In this document: positions 1-9,178 of the stretch, piece by piece | Layout: every line of letters begins with the position of its first letter | Numbering within the stretch: the stretch's first letter is position 1 | DNA from: Megasphaera hominis | GTDB taxonomy: Bacteria > Bacillota > Negativicutes > Veillonellales > Megasphaeraceae | Direction of reading: 5' to 3' | NCBI RefSeq assembly: GCF_014269395.1 | Contig: NZ_JACOGK010000011.1 | Coordinates: 9,792-73,791, forward strand | DNA length: 64,000 nt | Program-made: the position numbers and the translations under genes | Notes under the pieces: model-generated | What the model was told of the DNA's origin: nothing | The model's input: the letters and a program-made list of their open reading frames with translations, nothing else | Databases searched by the model: none

Positions 1-1430
1 AGAGCATCCCGCACTTGCCGGCAGAACTAGACGATGCGTCCCTGCCTTACGGCCAGGCCATTTTGTCACCGCAAAAAGCGGCCCGGACCCTGGGCTGGCA
101 GGCCCGCCGCTTCCTGCCGGAAACGATACCCCTGCTGTATAACCGGCTGCAGACGGCTTTGGCGGAAAGCGCGGACCAACAGGAAAAACGGCAAAAGCAT
201 GGCTGGCAGAACCGCCTGAATGAAGAACGCATGCCCTATGCGGAAAATGTTGCCGGTGCCCTGTTGATGCTGGCCTTTCAGTATGTGCAGGGAAATACAG
301 TCAGCTCCCTTACGGGTTTTGACCTTTGTTATGTATATATTGCCGCTATGGGCCTCTTGTATGGCCGGCGTCAGGCCTTGCTGGCCGTGTTTTTTTCCGT
401 CCTCATTTTTGCCCAGCGCCTGTTCGTCCTCGATTCGACACTGCTGACGCTTTTATATTTGCCACAGCACCTGATTCATCTCGTTTCCTATGCCTTTGCC
501 GGTATGGTGACGGCCTATTTCAAGGAAGAACAAAACTTCAAGCTCGCCGCTGCCAAATGGCAGGAAAAGCACGACCGTGAGGCCTATCATTTTCTGCGCA
601 ACCTCTTTGAAGAAAATGTCCAGATCAAGGACCAGCTGTATCGGCAGATCGTCAATTCCGATGACAGCATTGGCCGTTTATATTACATTATCCGCAAACT
701 CGATACGGCTGAGCCAGAAAACCTCTTTACGCAAACGGCAGTCGTAACGGCAGAAATCCTCAATGTCGAAAATGTCATCATTTACGTCGTCAGCCCGAAC
801 CGCCAGTATTTGCGGCAAAAGGTACGCGTTGGCCAGGGAACCCTTGCGCGGGCCCGTTCCCTGCGCGTTGCCGAGTATCCCTATTTGCAGGATGTCTTAG
901 CCGGCAAGAGTATCTTTGTCAACCGTGAGCTCAGCCGGGAAGCGCCGGATCTGGCTGCCCCCATCATGTATCAAGGCAGCGTCATGGCGGTGATCCAGGT
1001 GTACGACCTCGATTTTGATCAGTGGAGTATGTACCAGCAAAATCTGCTGGCCATTACGGCCCGCCTCGTATCGTCATCCCTGGCCCGGGCCTATACGTGG
1101 GAACAGGAAACGCAGGCCCGCCGTTACGTAAAAGGAACGCACATCCTGAAGGAAGAGGAATTTGCCAAAATCCGTGAGGAATACAGGAAACACCGGGAAA
1201 TCCAGCGGGACTACAGCATCAGGCTGTTACAGGTCGAGGCACCGCAGGGCAATTACGAACGGCTCGATACGCTTCTCGAGGGAAACATCCGGGCGGAAGA
1301 TTTCGTCGGCCTTTGGCAGGGAAAAACTTGGCTGCTCCTGCCGGATAGTACGGACGCGACGCTTACGCTCGTGCGGGAGCGCCTGGAAAAGGCCGGTATC
1401 CGGACCGGGGAAAGCAGGGAGATCGTATGA
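1..1430 (+). CDS. pelD: PelD-like c-di-GMP receptor, 5' end outside window, with an N-terminal epimerase-like tail
   Basis: The frame is open to the first base of the window, so the gene starts upstream; a TTG at 15 is not a convincing start. The first ~45 residues (a 'SPQKAARTLGW' stretch and a helix) read like the C-terminus of an SDR nucleotide-sugar epimerase. About four hydrophobic segments follow (residues ~80-165 counted from base 15), then a helical linker, a GAF domain (~210-350) and a degenerate GGDEF domain (~375-471) without the GGDEF signature. An RAED tetrapeptide at base 1290 (residue 426) fits the RxxD inhibitory site by which PelD binds c-di-GMP. PelD is the inner-membrane receptor that activates Pel synthesis. 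It overlaps pelE by 4 bp (ATGA). The domain order matches Pseudomonas PelD except for the extra N-terminal piece. Confidence 0.85.
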   Translation, partial: SIPHLPAELDDASLPYGQAILSPQKAARTLGWQARRFLPETIPLLYNRLQTALAESADQQEKRQKHGWQNRLNEERMPYAENVAGALLMLAFQYVQGNTVSSLTGFDLCYVYIAAMGLLYGRRQALLAVFFSVLIFAQRLFVLDSTLLTLLYLPQHLIHLVSYAFAGMVTAYFKEEQNFKLAAAKWQEKHDREAYHFLRNLFEENVQIKDQLYRQIVNSDDSIGRLYYIIRKLDTAEPENLFTQTAVVTAEILNVENVIIYVVSPNRQYLRQKVRVGQGTLARARSLRVAEYPYLQDVLAGKSIFVNRELSREAPDLAAPIMYQGSVMAVIQVYDLDFDQWSMYQQNLLAITARLVSSSLARAYTWEQETQARRYVKGTHILKEEEFAKIREEYRKHREIQRDYSIRLLQVEAPQGNYERLDTLLEGNIRAEDFVGLWQGKTWLLLPDSTDATLTLVRERLEKAGIRTGESREIV

Positions 1431-2320
1431 CGGAACTGGCTTTTTGGCTTTTTTACGGCCTCTCGGCAGCCTTGTATGGTGTCTATGCCTGGAAAAAAAG
1501 AGATACCTCCCTGCAGGCCTTGGCAGAATTGGCCGTCGTCCTCTGCTTGCCTGTGGCCGGCGTCGTCCTGCTCAGCCTGGCCCGCTGTCTGCGCCGCTTT
1601 GTGCCGTCTGAGGCGTCCGTCCTTACGGAGGCTGTGCCGGAGGACGTCAATTTCGGCCTGGGCGACCGGGATTACAATGCCAACATGGTGCCTTTAAACG
1701 ATGTCTATCTTTTAGGTGATGCCCGCATGAAACGCCGCTTTTTTACGGATTCCATTAAGCAGGACGTCGTCAGCAACCAGTCTATCCTGCGCCGGGCCAT
1801 CCAGGATGAAGACCGGGAAATCGCCTACTATGCCGTGTCCTTCCTGACGGCGAAAATGGAAGCCTTAGGGGAAGAAATCCATAGCCTGGAAGAGCAGCTG
1901 CAGACGGCACCGGCAGAAGACCATGCCCTTATGGACCGCTACGCTGTGTGTCTGAAGGAATTTCTCACGAACCGCTACGGTGATGGGGCCACGCGTGCCC
2001 GGCAGGAACAGGCCTATATCCGCGTTCTCGACGTATTGGCACAGAAGATGCCCGGGCGCTCTATTTATTACGAAGAAGAAATCAAAGCCCTCTTAGCGGA
2101 ACACCGGATTGACGAGGCGGCACAGGTATGCCGGCGCTTTTACCGGCACCATGAACAGGATGAACGGCCTATCCTCATGGAAATTCGCATCCACCAGGCC
2201 CGGCGGGATCCGCAGGCCCTGCAGGCGTGCATTCGCCGGCTGAAGGCCTTACCGCAAGCGCTTACGCCAGAGGCACTGGCGGTCCTGCGCTATTGGGATG
2301 AGGAGGCAAGCCATGAATAA
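1427..2320 (+). CDS. pelE: PelE-like inner-membrane/TPR protein of the Pel synthase complex
   Basis: A 297-residue protein with two hydrophobic segments near the N-terminus (~3-20 and ~25-48) and a helical remainder with TPR-like A/L/Y periodicity (~95-290). PelE in known Pel clusters has two membrane helices and a cytoplasmic TPR region, and joins PelD, PelF and PelG in the membrane synthase. The assignment rests on this architecture plus position: it overlaps the pelD stop by ATGA and its own stop lies just past the pelA start. Sequence conservation in PelE is low, so context carries much of the weight. Confidence 0.75.
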   Translation: MTELAFWLFYGLSAALYGVYAWKKRDTSLQALAELAVVLCLPVAGVVLLSLARCLRRFVPSEASVLTEAVPEDVNFGLGDRDYNANMVPLNDVYLLGDARMKRRFFTDSIKQDVVSNQSILRRAIQDEDREIAYYAVSFLTAKMEALGEEIHSLEEQLQTAPAEDHALMDRYAVCLKEFLTNRYGDGATRARQEQAYIRVLDVLAQKMPGRSIYYEEEIKALLAEHRIDEAAQVCRRFYRHHEQDERPILMEIRIHQARRDPQALQACIRRLKALPQALTPEALAVLRYWDEEASHE

Positions 2321-4160
2321 ACGCGGTATTTACATCCTCTTTTTTGTCGTCATCGTCTTAGGGTTCTTTTTTCAGTACACCCGTCTCGATGGCTTTTTGC
2401 ACCTCAACCCGGCAGCTAACCGTTTTTTGCACCTGGAAGAAACCTATATGGATCCCGATTGGGGCCAGGCCGAAAACCTGCCTGTCGAAACGTATATCGT
2501 TTTTTATGATCCGGCTAGCGTACGCAGCATGTATACGCTGCATAACACGCAGGACATGCTCCTCAGTAAGAAGAAAAAGATTGAAGCCCATCCCTTGCAG
2601 GAAAAGGTGACCATCGACAAGGCGGCACAAGGCGTCGTCATCGCGACGGGCCGGGTGGCAGAAATCGCCTCCCTGCCGGAAATTCTCCACTATGTCGAAC
2701 AAGGCGGCACAGCCGTCGTCCTGCAGGAACCGGTCGTCACCGGCGATAAGGCGCCGGCACCGGAACTGTTGCAGAAATTGGGTATTAACGGTCTCAAAGG
2801 GGATGGCAAGGCCAAGAGCGTCACTGGTCTTTCCCTGGTGACCAACTTCCTCATTGGCGGCAAGGGCGAGAAAATCACGACAGGCCGTTCGTACATGACC
2901 ATGGCCCTGCCCCTTTCGCTGACGCCGGAAGCCATCGTGCACATGACCGACAGCAGTGGCAGCGTGCCCCTCGTGTGGCAGGAACCGCTGGGCCAGGGGA
3001 ATATTTATTGCTACAACGGCCTGGAACGGGAGGATAAGTCCAACCGGGGCCTGCTCATGGCCATGCTGGCTCATTGCGGCACGGATACCGTCTACCCTGT
3101 CGTAGGCTGCAAGATCTTTTTCATCGATGATTTCCCGGCGCCTGTGCCCGAAGGCTACTACGAACGTATTTATAACGAAACGGGCCTTTCGACGTCGGAA
3201 TTTTACCGCAAGGCCTGGTGGCCCTTTATGAAGGAACTGGCACAGAAAGAAAAGATCAAGTTTACAGGCGTCATTATTGAAAATTACAATGACCGCGTGA
3301 CACCGCCCTTTGAACCGCAAGGCGGCCGTACGGCCAGAGATGCGCTCGTCGTCTATGGCCACGAGCTCCTCAATATGGGCGGGGAAATGGGCCTGCACGG
3401 CTATAACCACCAGCCCCTGGTGCCACCGGGCTATCAGGATCATGAACCGGAATACGTACCCTGGACCAGTGAACAGGATATGGAAGACAGCCTGCAGGAA
3501 TTGCGCCGCTACGTATATAACGCGTACCCGAAGTATTCCTTCGAGGTCTACGTGCCACCGTCGAATATCCTCAGTCCGATGGGCAAGGAAGTGCTGAAAC
3601 AGGTATTCCCGGAACTGCAGATCTTTGCCTCGCTTTATGACGGGCCGGCTGATGAACACGCTTACTATCAGGATTTTGTCCGCGAACCAGACGGCCGCTA
3701 CGACATTCCCCGCGTGTCTTCAGGCTACGTGCCGGACCAATCAGCCGTCTATGAGGAAATCAACACGATTAATGCCTATGGCGTCTTCAATCACTTCGTT
3801 CATCCTGATGAAATGTTTTACGAAGAAAGTGCCAAGTGGACGTGGCAAGAAATGCGCGACAGCCTGTCGGCCTTCGTTCACGAGCTGGGCCAGCGCTATC
3901 CCTGGCTTCAGGCGGTGACGGCCTCGGAAAGCCTGCCTTACTTTGATACGTATTACGACCTCGATTACCGCATCGAACGATCGCCGGAAATGCTCGTCTT
4001 CCATTGCCGGAAATACGTGCAGGAAGCGCGCTTCCTCGTGCGCTCCCAACGAAAGGTCGATCACGCCCAGGGCTGCCGCGTAAGCAAGGTCGAGGACGGC
4101 GTCTATTTTGTCCGCGTTACGGACCCGGTGGCCCGTGTGTATTGGCAGAAAGGAGACTGA
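2313..4160 (+). CDS. pelA: PelA-type polysaccharide deacetylase (DUF2194-like), membrane-anchored
   Basis: The start is the ATG at 2313, behind AGGAGG at 2301-2306; an in-frame ATG at 2298 lies on the wrong side of that site. The 615-residue protein has one N-terminal membrane anchor (~5-22), a Rossmann/flavodoxin-like region (~40-265) and a C-terminal deacetylase domain (~265-560). The latter shows a DDF motif at D272/D273 and an H-x3-H pair (H362, H366), the usual metal-site layout of NodB/CE4-like enzymes. PelA deacetylates the GalNAc-rich Pel polymer. Unlike Pseudomonas PelA there is no glycoside hydrolase domain here; a hydrolase-like domain is on a separate lipoprotein at 9179-10171. 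The order D-E-A-F-G matches the Gram-positive type Pel cluster. Confidence 0.85.
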   Translation: MNKRGIYILFFVVIVLGFFFQYTRLDGFLHLNPAANRFLHLEETYMDPDWGQAENLPVETYIVFYDPASVRSMYTLHNTQDMLLSKKKKIEAHPLQEKVTIDKAAQGVVIATGRVAEIASLPEILHYVEQGGTAVVLQEPVVTGDKAPAPELLQKLGINGLKGDGKAKSVTGLSLVTNFLIGGKGEKITTGRSYMTMALPLSLTPEAIVHMTDSSGSVPLVWQEPLGQGNIYCYNGLEREDKSNRGLLMAMLAHCGTDTVYPVVGCKIFFIDDFPAPVPEGYYERIYNETGLSTSEFYRKAWWPFMKELAQKEKIKFTGVIIENYNDRVTPPFEPQGGRTARDALVVYGHELLNMGGEMGLHGYNHQPLVPPGYQDHEPEYVPWTSEQDMEDSLQELRRYVYNAYPKYSFEVYVPPSNILSPMGKEVLKQVFPELQIFASLYDGPADEHAYYQDFVREPDGRYDIPRVSSGYVPDQSAVYEEINTINAYGVFNHFVHPDEMFYEESAKWTWQEMRDSLSAFVHELGQRYPWLQAVTASESLPYFDTYYDLDYRIERSPEMLVFHCRKYVQEARFLVRSQRKVDHAQGCRVSKVEDGVYFVRVTDPVARVYWQKGD

Positions 4161-4161
4161 C

Positions 4162-5604
4162 ATGCTGCGGATTTGCCTTTTGACAGAAGGGTCCTATCCC
4201 TACGTCGTAGGCGGCGTTTCTTCATGGGTGCAAATGCTCATGGAAGGCTTGCCGGAATATGAATTCATCGTCTATTCTATCGGTGCCGAAGGGAAGGACC
4301 GGGGCCGCTACAAATATAAGCTGCCTAAAAATTGCGTGGCTATTTACGAGGTCTTTCTCGATGAAATCCTGAATCTAAAGGCCGGTACCAGGCAGTCCCA
4401 TGTTCTCACACCGGCGCAGGCGCAGGTCCTGGAAGAGCTGGTCAAAGGCGATGCGCCCCTGGATCTCATGGGTTTAGTCGACATTTTTCGCAAAAAGCGC
4501 TGGGCCAGCCCCTTGGATATTTTTATGACTGCCGATTTCTTCGATGTCATCCGCAAGGTCTATGCCGAACGCTACGATTACCTGCCCTTTACGGACTTTT
4601 TCTGGACGCTCCGTTCTATGCTGCTGCCGCTTTTCTATCTCTTGCAGCAGGACCTGCCCGCAGCCGACGTCTACCACAGTATTGCCACGGGCTATTGCGG
4701 CATCCTGGGCGGCATCGCTGCCGCCGTATACCACAAGCCCTTCATGATTACGGAGCACGGTATTTATTCGCGCGAACGGGAAGCGGAAATCATCAAGAGC
4801 GACTGGGCCAAGACGGATTTTAAGTCCATCTGGATTCGCTATTTCTACAACCTGGCCCGTCTCTCCTATGAACAGGCAGACCACGTCTATACCTTGTTTG
4901 AACACAATGGGGAAATCGAGAAGGAACTGGGCTGTGCACCGGAAAAGATCGCCATCGTGCCCAACGGCATCCATATGGAACGCTTTGCACCTGTTCCGCC
5001 CCTGACGGACCATGGCGGCACCATCAACGTCGGTGCCGTCGTCCGCGTCGTTCCTATCAAGGATATCCTGACACTCCTCAGGGCTTTCTTTCTGGTCCAT
5101 CAGGACTTGCCGGACAGTCATTTATATGTCATGGGCAATATGGAAGAGGATCCGGAATATGCTGCGTTTTGCATGAATACGCGGGATCTCCTGGGCCTCG
5201 GTGAGGCTGTAACCTTTACGGGCTCTATTCAGGTCACGGAATACCTGCCCAAGATGGACATCCTCGTCCTTTCCAGCATTAGCGAAGGCCAGCCCCTTTC
5301 GGTTCTCGAAGGCTTTGCAGCGCACAGGCCCTTTGTTACGACCGATGTAGGCTGTTGCCGCGAGCTTATTTACGGGGATAGCCAGGACACGCTCGGTGAC
5401 GCCGGCGTCGTCGTGCCGCCTCTGGACTTTGAGTCCATGGCCCGGGAAATCCTGCGCCTGGCCCGCCATTTTCCCTTGCGCTATGAGATGGCCGAGGCCG
5501 GCTACAAACGGACGCTGCAGGGCTATACGTATGAGCATTTTATCGATTCCTATCGGCAGATTTATAAAGAGGAAGGAGAACTGGGCGCATCATGGCAGGC
5601 GTAG
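4162..5604 (+). CDS. pelF: PelF, GT4-family glycosyltransferase
   Basis: Start at ATG 4162 behind AAAGGAG, one base after the pelA stop; a longer in-frame start at 4108 lies inside pelA and has no good site. The 480-residue protein opens with a GT-B N-terminal strand and glycine-rich loop ('PYVVGGVSSW'), has the nucleotide-sugar C-terminal domain, and carries the retaining GT4 E-x7-E motif ('EGQPLSVLE'). PelF is the soluble glycosyltransferase of the Pel synthase and uses UDP-GalNAc/UDP-GlcNAc in characterised systems. It overlaps pelG by 13 bp, consistent with translational coupling. Length and the N-terminal signature are typical for PelF. Confidence 0.93.
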   Translation: MLRICLLTEGSYPYVVGGVSSWVQMLMEGLPEYEFIVYSIGAEGKDRGRYKYKLPKNCVAIYEVFLDEILNLKAGTRQSHVLTPAQAQVLEELVKGDAPLDLMGLVDIFRKKRWASPLDIFMTADFFDVIRKVYAERYDYLPFTDFFWTLRSMLLPLFYLLQQDLPAADVYHSIATGYCGILGGIAAAVYHKPFMITEHGIYSREREAEIIKSDWAKTDFKSIWIRYFYNLARLSYEQADHVYTLFEHNGEIEKELGCAPEKIAIVPNGIHMERFAPVPPLTDHGGTINVGAVVRVVPIKDILTLLRAFFLVHQDLPDSHLYVMGNMEEDPEYAAFCMNTRDLLGLGEAVTFTGSIQVTEYLPKMDILVLSSISEGQPLSVLEGFAAHRPFVTTDVGCCRELIYGDSQDTLGDAGVVVPPLDFESMAREILRLARHFPLRYEMAEAGYKRTLQGYTYEHFIDSYRQIYKEEGELGASWQA

Positions 5605-7058
5605 GATTTGAATTAAAAAAATTATTCCGTGCCCGTACGGCAGCCGGCAAGCTCAAGGCCTATTCGTGGTCCCTTATCATTACGACCGGGCCCTTTGTGC
5701 TGCTGGCCTCGATGGTGCTTTTCATCCAGCTGCTGTTTGCCTGGCTCGCTGTGCCTGAAAGCCAGTCGGACCTTTTTATTGGCACGACAGTGTATGCGTT
5801 TATCTTTTCCCAGCTCTTGGCCAGCGGCTTTGTGGCCGTCCAGTCACGCTATCTGGCAGACTGCCTGAGTGAGAAGAAATACGGCGATATGACGGCGTCC
5901 CTCTTTGGCGTACAGGCCATCCTGTTGGTGTTAGGTGCCCTGGCAGGACTTATCTTTTATGCCGGCAGCCCTTTACCCTGGCCGGATCAGCTCTTGGGGT
6001 ATCTCTTTTTCAGCGAGCTCCTGCTCATCTGGAGCCAGGGCGTCTATTTGACGGCAGTGCGGCGCTTTAAGAATCTTATTTGGGGGTATTTGGCCGGTGC
6101 CGGTATAGGTGTGGCTGTCGCGGCGGTATTGCTTTTCCAGACGGCACTGCCGGCAGGGCGCTGTGCTACACTCGGTGTCGTCTGCGGTCTGGGCGTCATC
6201 GTCCTTTCCCTTTACCTTTCTATTTTTGCGTATTTCGGCTTGCCTGGCCAAGGGCGCGTCTTTTGGTTTTTGCCCTATTTGGACCGCCATTGGCGCGTCT
6301 TCCTGGAGGCCTGTTGCTATTCCCTGGCTCTTTTTTTGCCCAACCTCCTCATTTGGCAGGGACCGTGGAGTCAGGTGACGGCCGGAACGTACCGCTTTGC
6401 GCCGGTCTACGATGTCATTACGTGTTATGCCTTTATTTCCATTCTTCCCTTGCGGACCATGTTTGTCGTATCGGCCGAAACGGAGTTTTATGACCGCTAT
6501 GCCGTGTACTTCGATGCTATCATCCACAAGGGAAATTACCGCGATATTGAAGATGCCCGCCAGGTTCTGCTTTTTACGATATGGTATGAGCTGCGCAAGG
6601 TCATGGGCTTTCAGTTCCTCTTTACACTTCTCTTTTTGGCCGGCGGGACCTATGTCCTCAACCTGGCCAACGTAGATTACGAAGCGTCTAATCTCTATAA
6701 TATCCTGCTCATGGCCGCCTTTTTTACAGGCGTGACGGAAGTTGTGAGCATCCTCTTCCTGTATTTTGATGCCCAGCCGGAGTCACTGCGGCTCATGGCT
6801 TTGTTTTTGGGGCTCAACCTGGTCCTGAGCGGCGTGGGCATGTATTTCTTTTCGACAGACAGCTATGGCTTTACGTTCTTTCTGGCCAGCGGTGCGGCCC
6901 TTTTCTATGGCCTCCATAGCTTAAGCCGTTTTGCCGATAAGCTCAATTATTATATTTTTTGCGGGCAGCCCGTATTCTACAGGCCCCGGCAGGCCCTGAT
7001 GACGAAAATCTGCCGCCGCCTGTACCCGGAGGCTGATACAGAAAAAGGAGGCCTATGA
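5592..7058 (+). CDS. pelG: PelG, multi-pass Pel transporter/synthase membrane subunit
   Basis: The 488-residue protein begins with the PelG-typical 'MAGVGFELKKLF' and has about twelve hydrophobic segments spread across its length, as expected for the MOP-like PelG family that moves the nascent polymer across the inner membrane with PelF, PelD and PelE. The start at 5592 lies inside the pelF 3' end behind AAGGAG at 5573-5578. The stop overlaps the start of the next gene (ATGATGA at 7055), so the outer-membrane protein downstream is translated from the same transcript. Confidence 0.93.
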   Translation: MAGVGFELKKLFRARTAAGKLKAYSWSLIITTGPFVLLASMVLFIQLLFAWLAVPESQSDLFIGTTVYAFIFSQLLASGFVAVQSRYLADCLSEKKYGDMTASLFGVQAILLVLGALAGLIFYAGSPLPWPDQLLGYLFFSELLLIWSQGVYLTAVRRFKNLIWGYLAGAGIGVAVAAVLLFQTALPAGRCATLGVVCGLGVIVLSLYLSIFAYFGLPGQGRVFWFLPYLDRHWRVFLEACCYSLALFLPNLLIWQGPWSQVTAGTYRFAPVYDVITCYAFISILPLRTMFVVSAETEFYDRYAVYFDAIIHKGNYRDIEDARQVLLFTIWYELRKVMGFQFLFTLLFLAGGTYVLNLANVDYEASNLYNILLMAAFFTGVTEVVSILFLYFDAQPESLRLMALFLGLNLVLSGVGMYFFSTDSYGFTFFLASGAALFYGLHSLSRFADKLNYYIFCGQPVFYRPRQALMTKICRRLYPEADTEKGGL

Positions 7059-9166
7059 TGAAGGACGAAACGAGACGGAAGCTGACCTGTGCACTAGCCC
7101 TTCTGGCCGGTTTTTCCTTTGGACCGGCTGTACCGGTCGCGGCCGTGTCACGGGATATGCTCCACGACGTAAGCGGTGAAATCGCCTCCCTGCGTCAGGC
7201 CCGGGATGAAATTATGTACTACCACCAGGCCCAGGCAGATGTGAAACGGGCCCGTGCCGATTTAGCTGAGGCCAAGGCGGGTCTTGCCGAAGCGCGGCGG
7301 GGCCGGGCCGAAGCAGCGGCCAATCTAAAGCAGGTTCGGGACAACCTGGCAGCTGTACAGAAACAATTGCAGGCTGCGCAGCAGGCCCTGGTGACGGCAC
7401 AGCAAATCAGCAGTCAGCGTACGCAACAGGCTTTAGCAGCCCAGCGGGCGGTAGCCGCTTTGGCCCCGTCTGTCTGGCAGGCCCAGGCTGAGCGCGACGC
7501 CAGACAAAGACAGGCGGAAGCACTGCAAGCTCAGGCCGACGCCTTAGACCGGGAAGCTGAAGCGCAGGAAGCGGCACAGGAGGCAGACCTGGAAGCCAGG
7601 CGGGTGGCAGCCGTACAGCAGGCGCTGGCCGCCGTCAACTATGAACAAAACCGCCTCCTCGATGCGGAAGACATGGTCAACGACGCCATGGATCAGCTCG
7701 ATAGTGATGATAACGGTACGTCCCGGGAATGGGAGGCCCAGATGGAAGCCCTGTCGCGGCAGACCGAGCAGGCGGAAGCAGCTCTTGAGGGAGCCGAACG
7801 GCGCTTGGATGAGCTGCAGGAACAGCTCGATGCCCTCGTCGACGCACGGGAACAGGCAGAGGATGCCGAACGGGATGCCCGGGAAACCGTACGGGAATAT
7901 ACGCAGGAAGTAGCAGATCTAAAAGGCGAAGAAGCACAAGGTAAAAAGGACGTTCAAGAAGCAGCTGCCTATGATGCCGAAGCGGCCCAGTGGCTGACGG
8001 ACGCCGAAGCCTGGCAGCAAAGTGCCCTTAAAGAATCACAGCGCGCTGACTATGCCCTGGCTCATTTTGGTGAAGGTGCCGGCTGGCAGACCGGCCTTGA
8101 GTACGACAGCTGGCACGGTAAGGGCTCAGGCTATCAGCTCTACGTGCCCTATTCCTTCTCTGAGCAAGGCAGAATCCGCAACCGCCGCGTTGACTTTGGC
8201 CTGACGACAGGTTATATTACGTCGGATACGCATTTGAGCCATGACCATGTTGCCGGCTGGACGGATACACAAATCAGCGCGACACTTCACAATGACCACA
8301 AACAAAATAGCATCCGTTATAATCTGACCCTGAACCTGCCGACAGGGCAGAGTGAATTTTATCAAAATTCCATCGTGCCGGAGGACCTGGGCCGTTTTAC
8401 GGATTTTGGTTCCGGTTTTCAGGTGACACCGGGCATTGATGTAATCCATCATTTTACGGAACGGGACAGCCTGACCGGGAGCCTGCAATATACATTCCGG
8501 TCGAGCTATGAGTACTCTCGCGAAGTGCCGGGGACACGGGTCAATCCGGGCAACGTCTTCCGCCAGGAGCTTTCGTATCTCCATGCCGGAGAAAAAGCCC
8601 AGTACCGCCTGGGCCTGGCCCATACGCAGACGGCCCGGTCCGAACAGGATCTCTTTGAAGAACGGCAGCTGGCCGAGGCCGGAGAAGCACCGGCTCTGGG
8701 CAACCTCGATCACCGGGGCCTGGGCCGGCCCTGGCAGCGGGCAGGCCGCTTGTCCTATAAGGACGGTGACGACTGGGAAGCCACGTATTTTTATAATAAC
8801 CGCATTACCGATCGGGACGAGCTTTCCTTCTTTGGCCTTTGGAATCTTACCGGTGCTGCTTCAGGTTACCGCTCCCAGGCCGTTCACCGCAGCGGCTGGG
8901 GTGCCGGCTGGCGTCATCACATGAATAAGACCATGGACTGGCATGTAGGGGCAGCCTACAAGGATGTTACGTCCGGCTGGGACCCCTTGCGGCGTGAGCT
9001 GAACACAGGCGAATACAAATACTATTCCCTTCTCTTCGGCTGGAGCTGGCAAATGGGCGAAAAGGAAAAAATCAGCCTCGATGGGGAACACTATCGGCGC
9101 GAGGAAAAATTCGGCGACGATTACGAAGGCTGGAAAATGCTGTTTACGTATAATAAGACCTTGTAG
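7055..9166 (+). CDS. Outer-membrane beta-barrel protein with long periplasmic coiled coil; candidate Pel exporter replacing PelB
   Basis: The 703-residue protein has a Sec signal peptide (cleavage near 'PVAA', residue ~30), then ~300 residues of Ala/Gln/Glu/Arg-rich heptad helix with no helix breakers, then ~360 residues of alternating aromatic/polar strands and short turns (~340-703) typical of a beta-barrel. It has no SLH domain, unlike the OmpM tethers of Negativicutes. Gram-negative Pel clusters export through PelB (TPR helices plus barrel) with the PelC lipoprotein; neither is recognisable here. Overlap with the pelG stop and the lipoprotein gene 12 bp downstream make a role in Pel export the best guess. 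The terminal residue is Leu rather than the Phe usual for proteobacterial barrels. The envelope location is well supported; the export role is inferred. Confidence 0.75.
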   Translation: MMKDETRRKLTCALALLAGFSFGPAVPVAAVSRDMLHDVSGEIASLRQARDEIMYYHQAQADVKRARADLAEAKAGLAEARRGRAEAAANLKQVRDNLAAVQKQLQAAQQALVTAQQISSQRTQQALAAQRAVAALAPSVWQAQAERDARQRQAEALQAQADALDREAEAQEAAQEADLEARRVAAVQQALAAVNYEQNRLLDAEDMVNDAMDQLDSDDNGTSREWEAQMEALSRQTEQAEAALEGAERRLDELQEQLDALVDAREQAEDAERDARETVREYTQEVADLKGEEAQGKKDVQEAAAYDAEAAQWLTDAEAWQQSALKESQRADYALAHFGEGAGWQTGLEYDSWHGKGSGYQLYVPYSFSEQGRIRNRRVDFGLTTGYITSDTHLSHDHVAGWTDTQISATLHNDHKQNSIRYNLTLNLPTGQSEFYQNSIVPEDLGRFTDFGSGFQVTPGIDVIHHFTERDSLTGSLQYTFRSSYEYSREVPGTRVNPGNVFRQELSYLHAGEKAQYRLGLAHTQTARSEQDLFEERQLAEAGEAPALGNLDHRGLGRPWQRAGRLSYKDGDDWEATYFYNNRITDRDELSFFGLWNLTGAASGYRSQAVHRSGWGAGWRHHMNKTMDWHVGAAYKDVTSGWDPLRRELNTGEYKYYSLLFGWSWQMGEKEKISLDGEHYRREEKFGDDYEGWKMLFTYNKTL

Positions 9167-9178
9167 AAAGGGGAGTTT

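Noticed and set aside
2358..3659. 433-residue minus-strand open frame opposite pelA
   Set aside because: It is the mirror of a strongly supported gene, with Arg/His/Phe-rich composition and no ribosome site.
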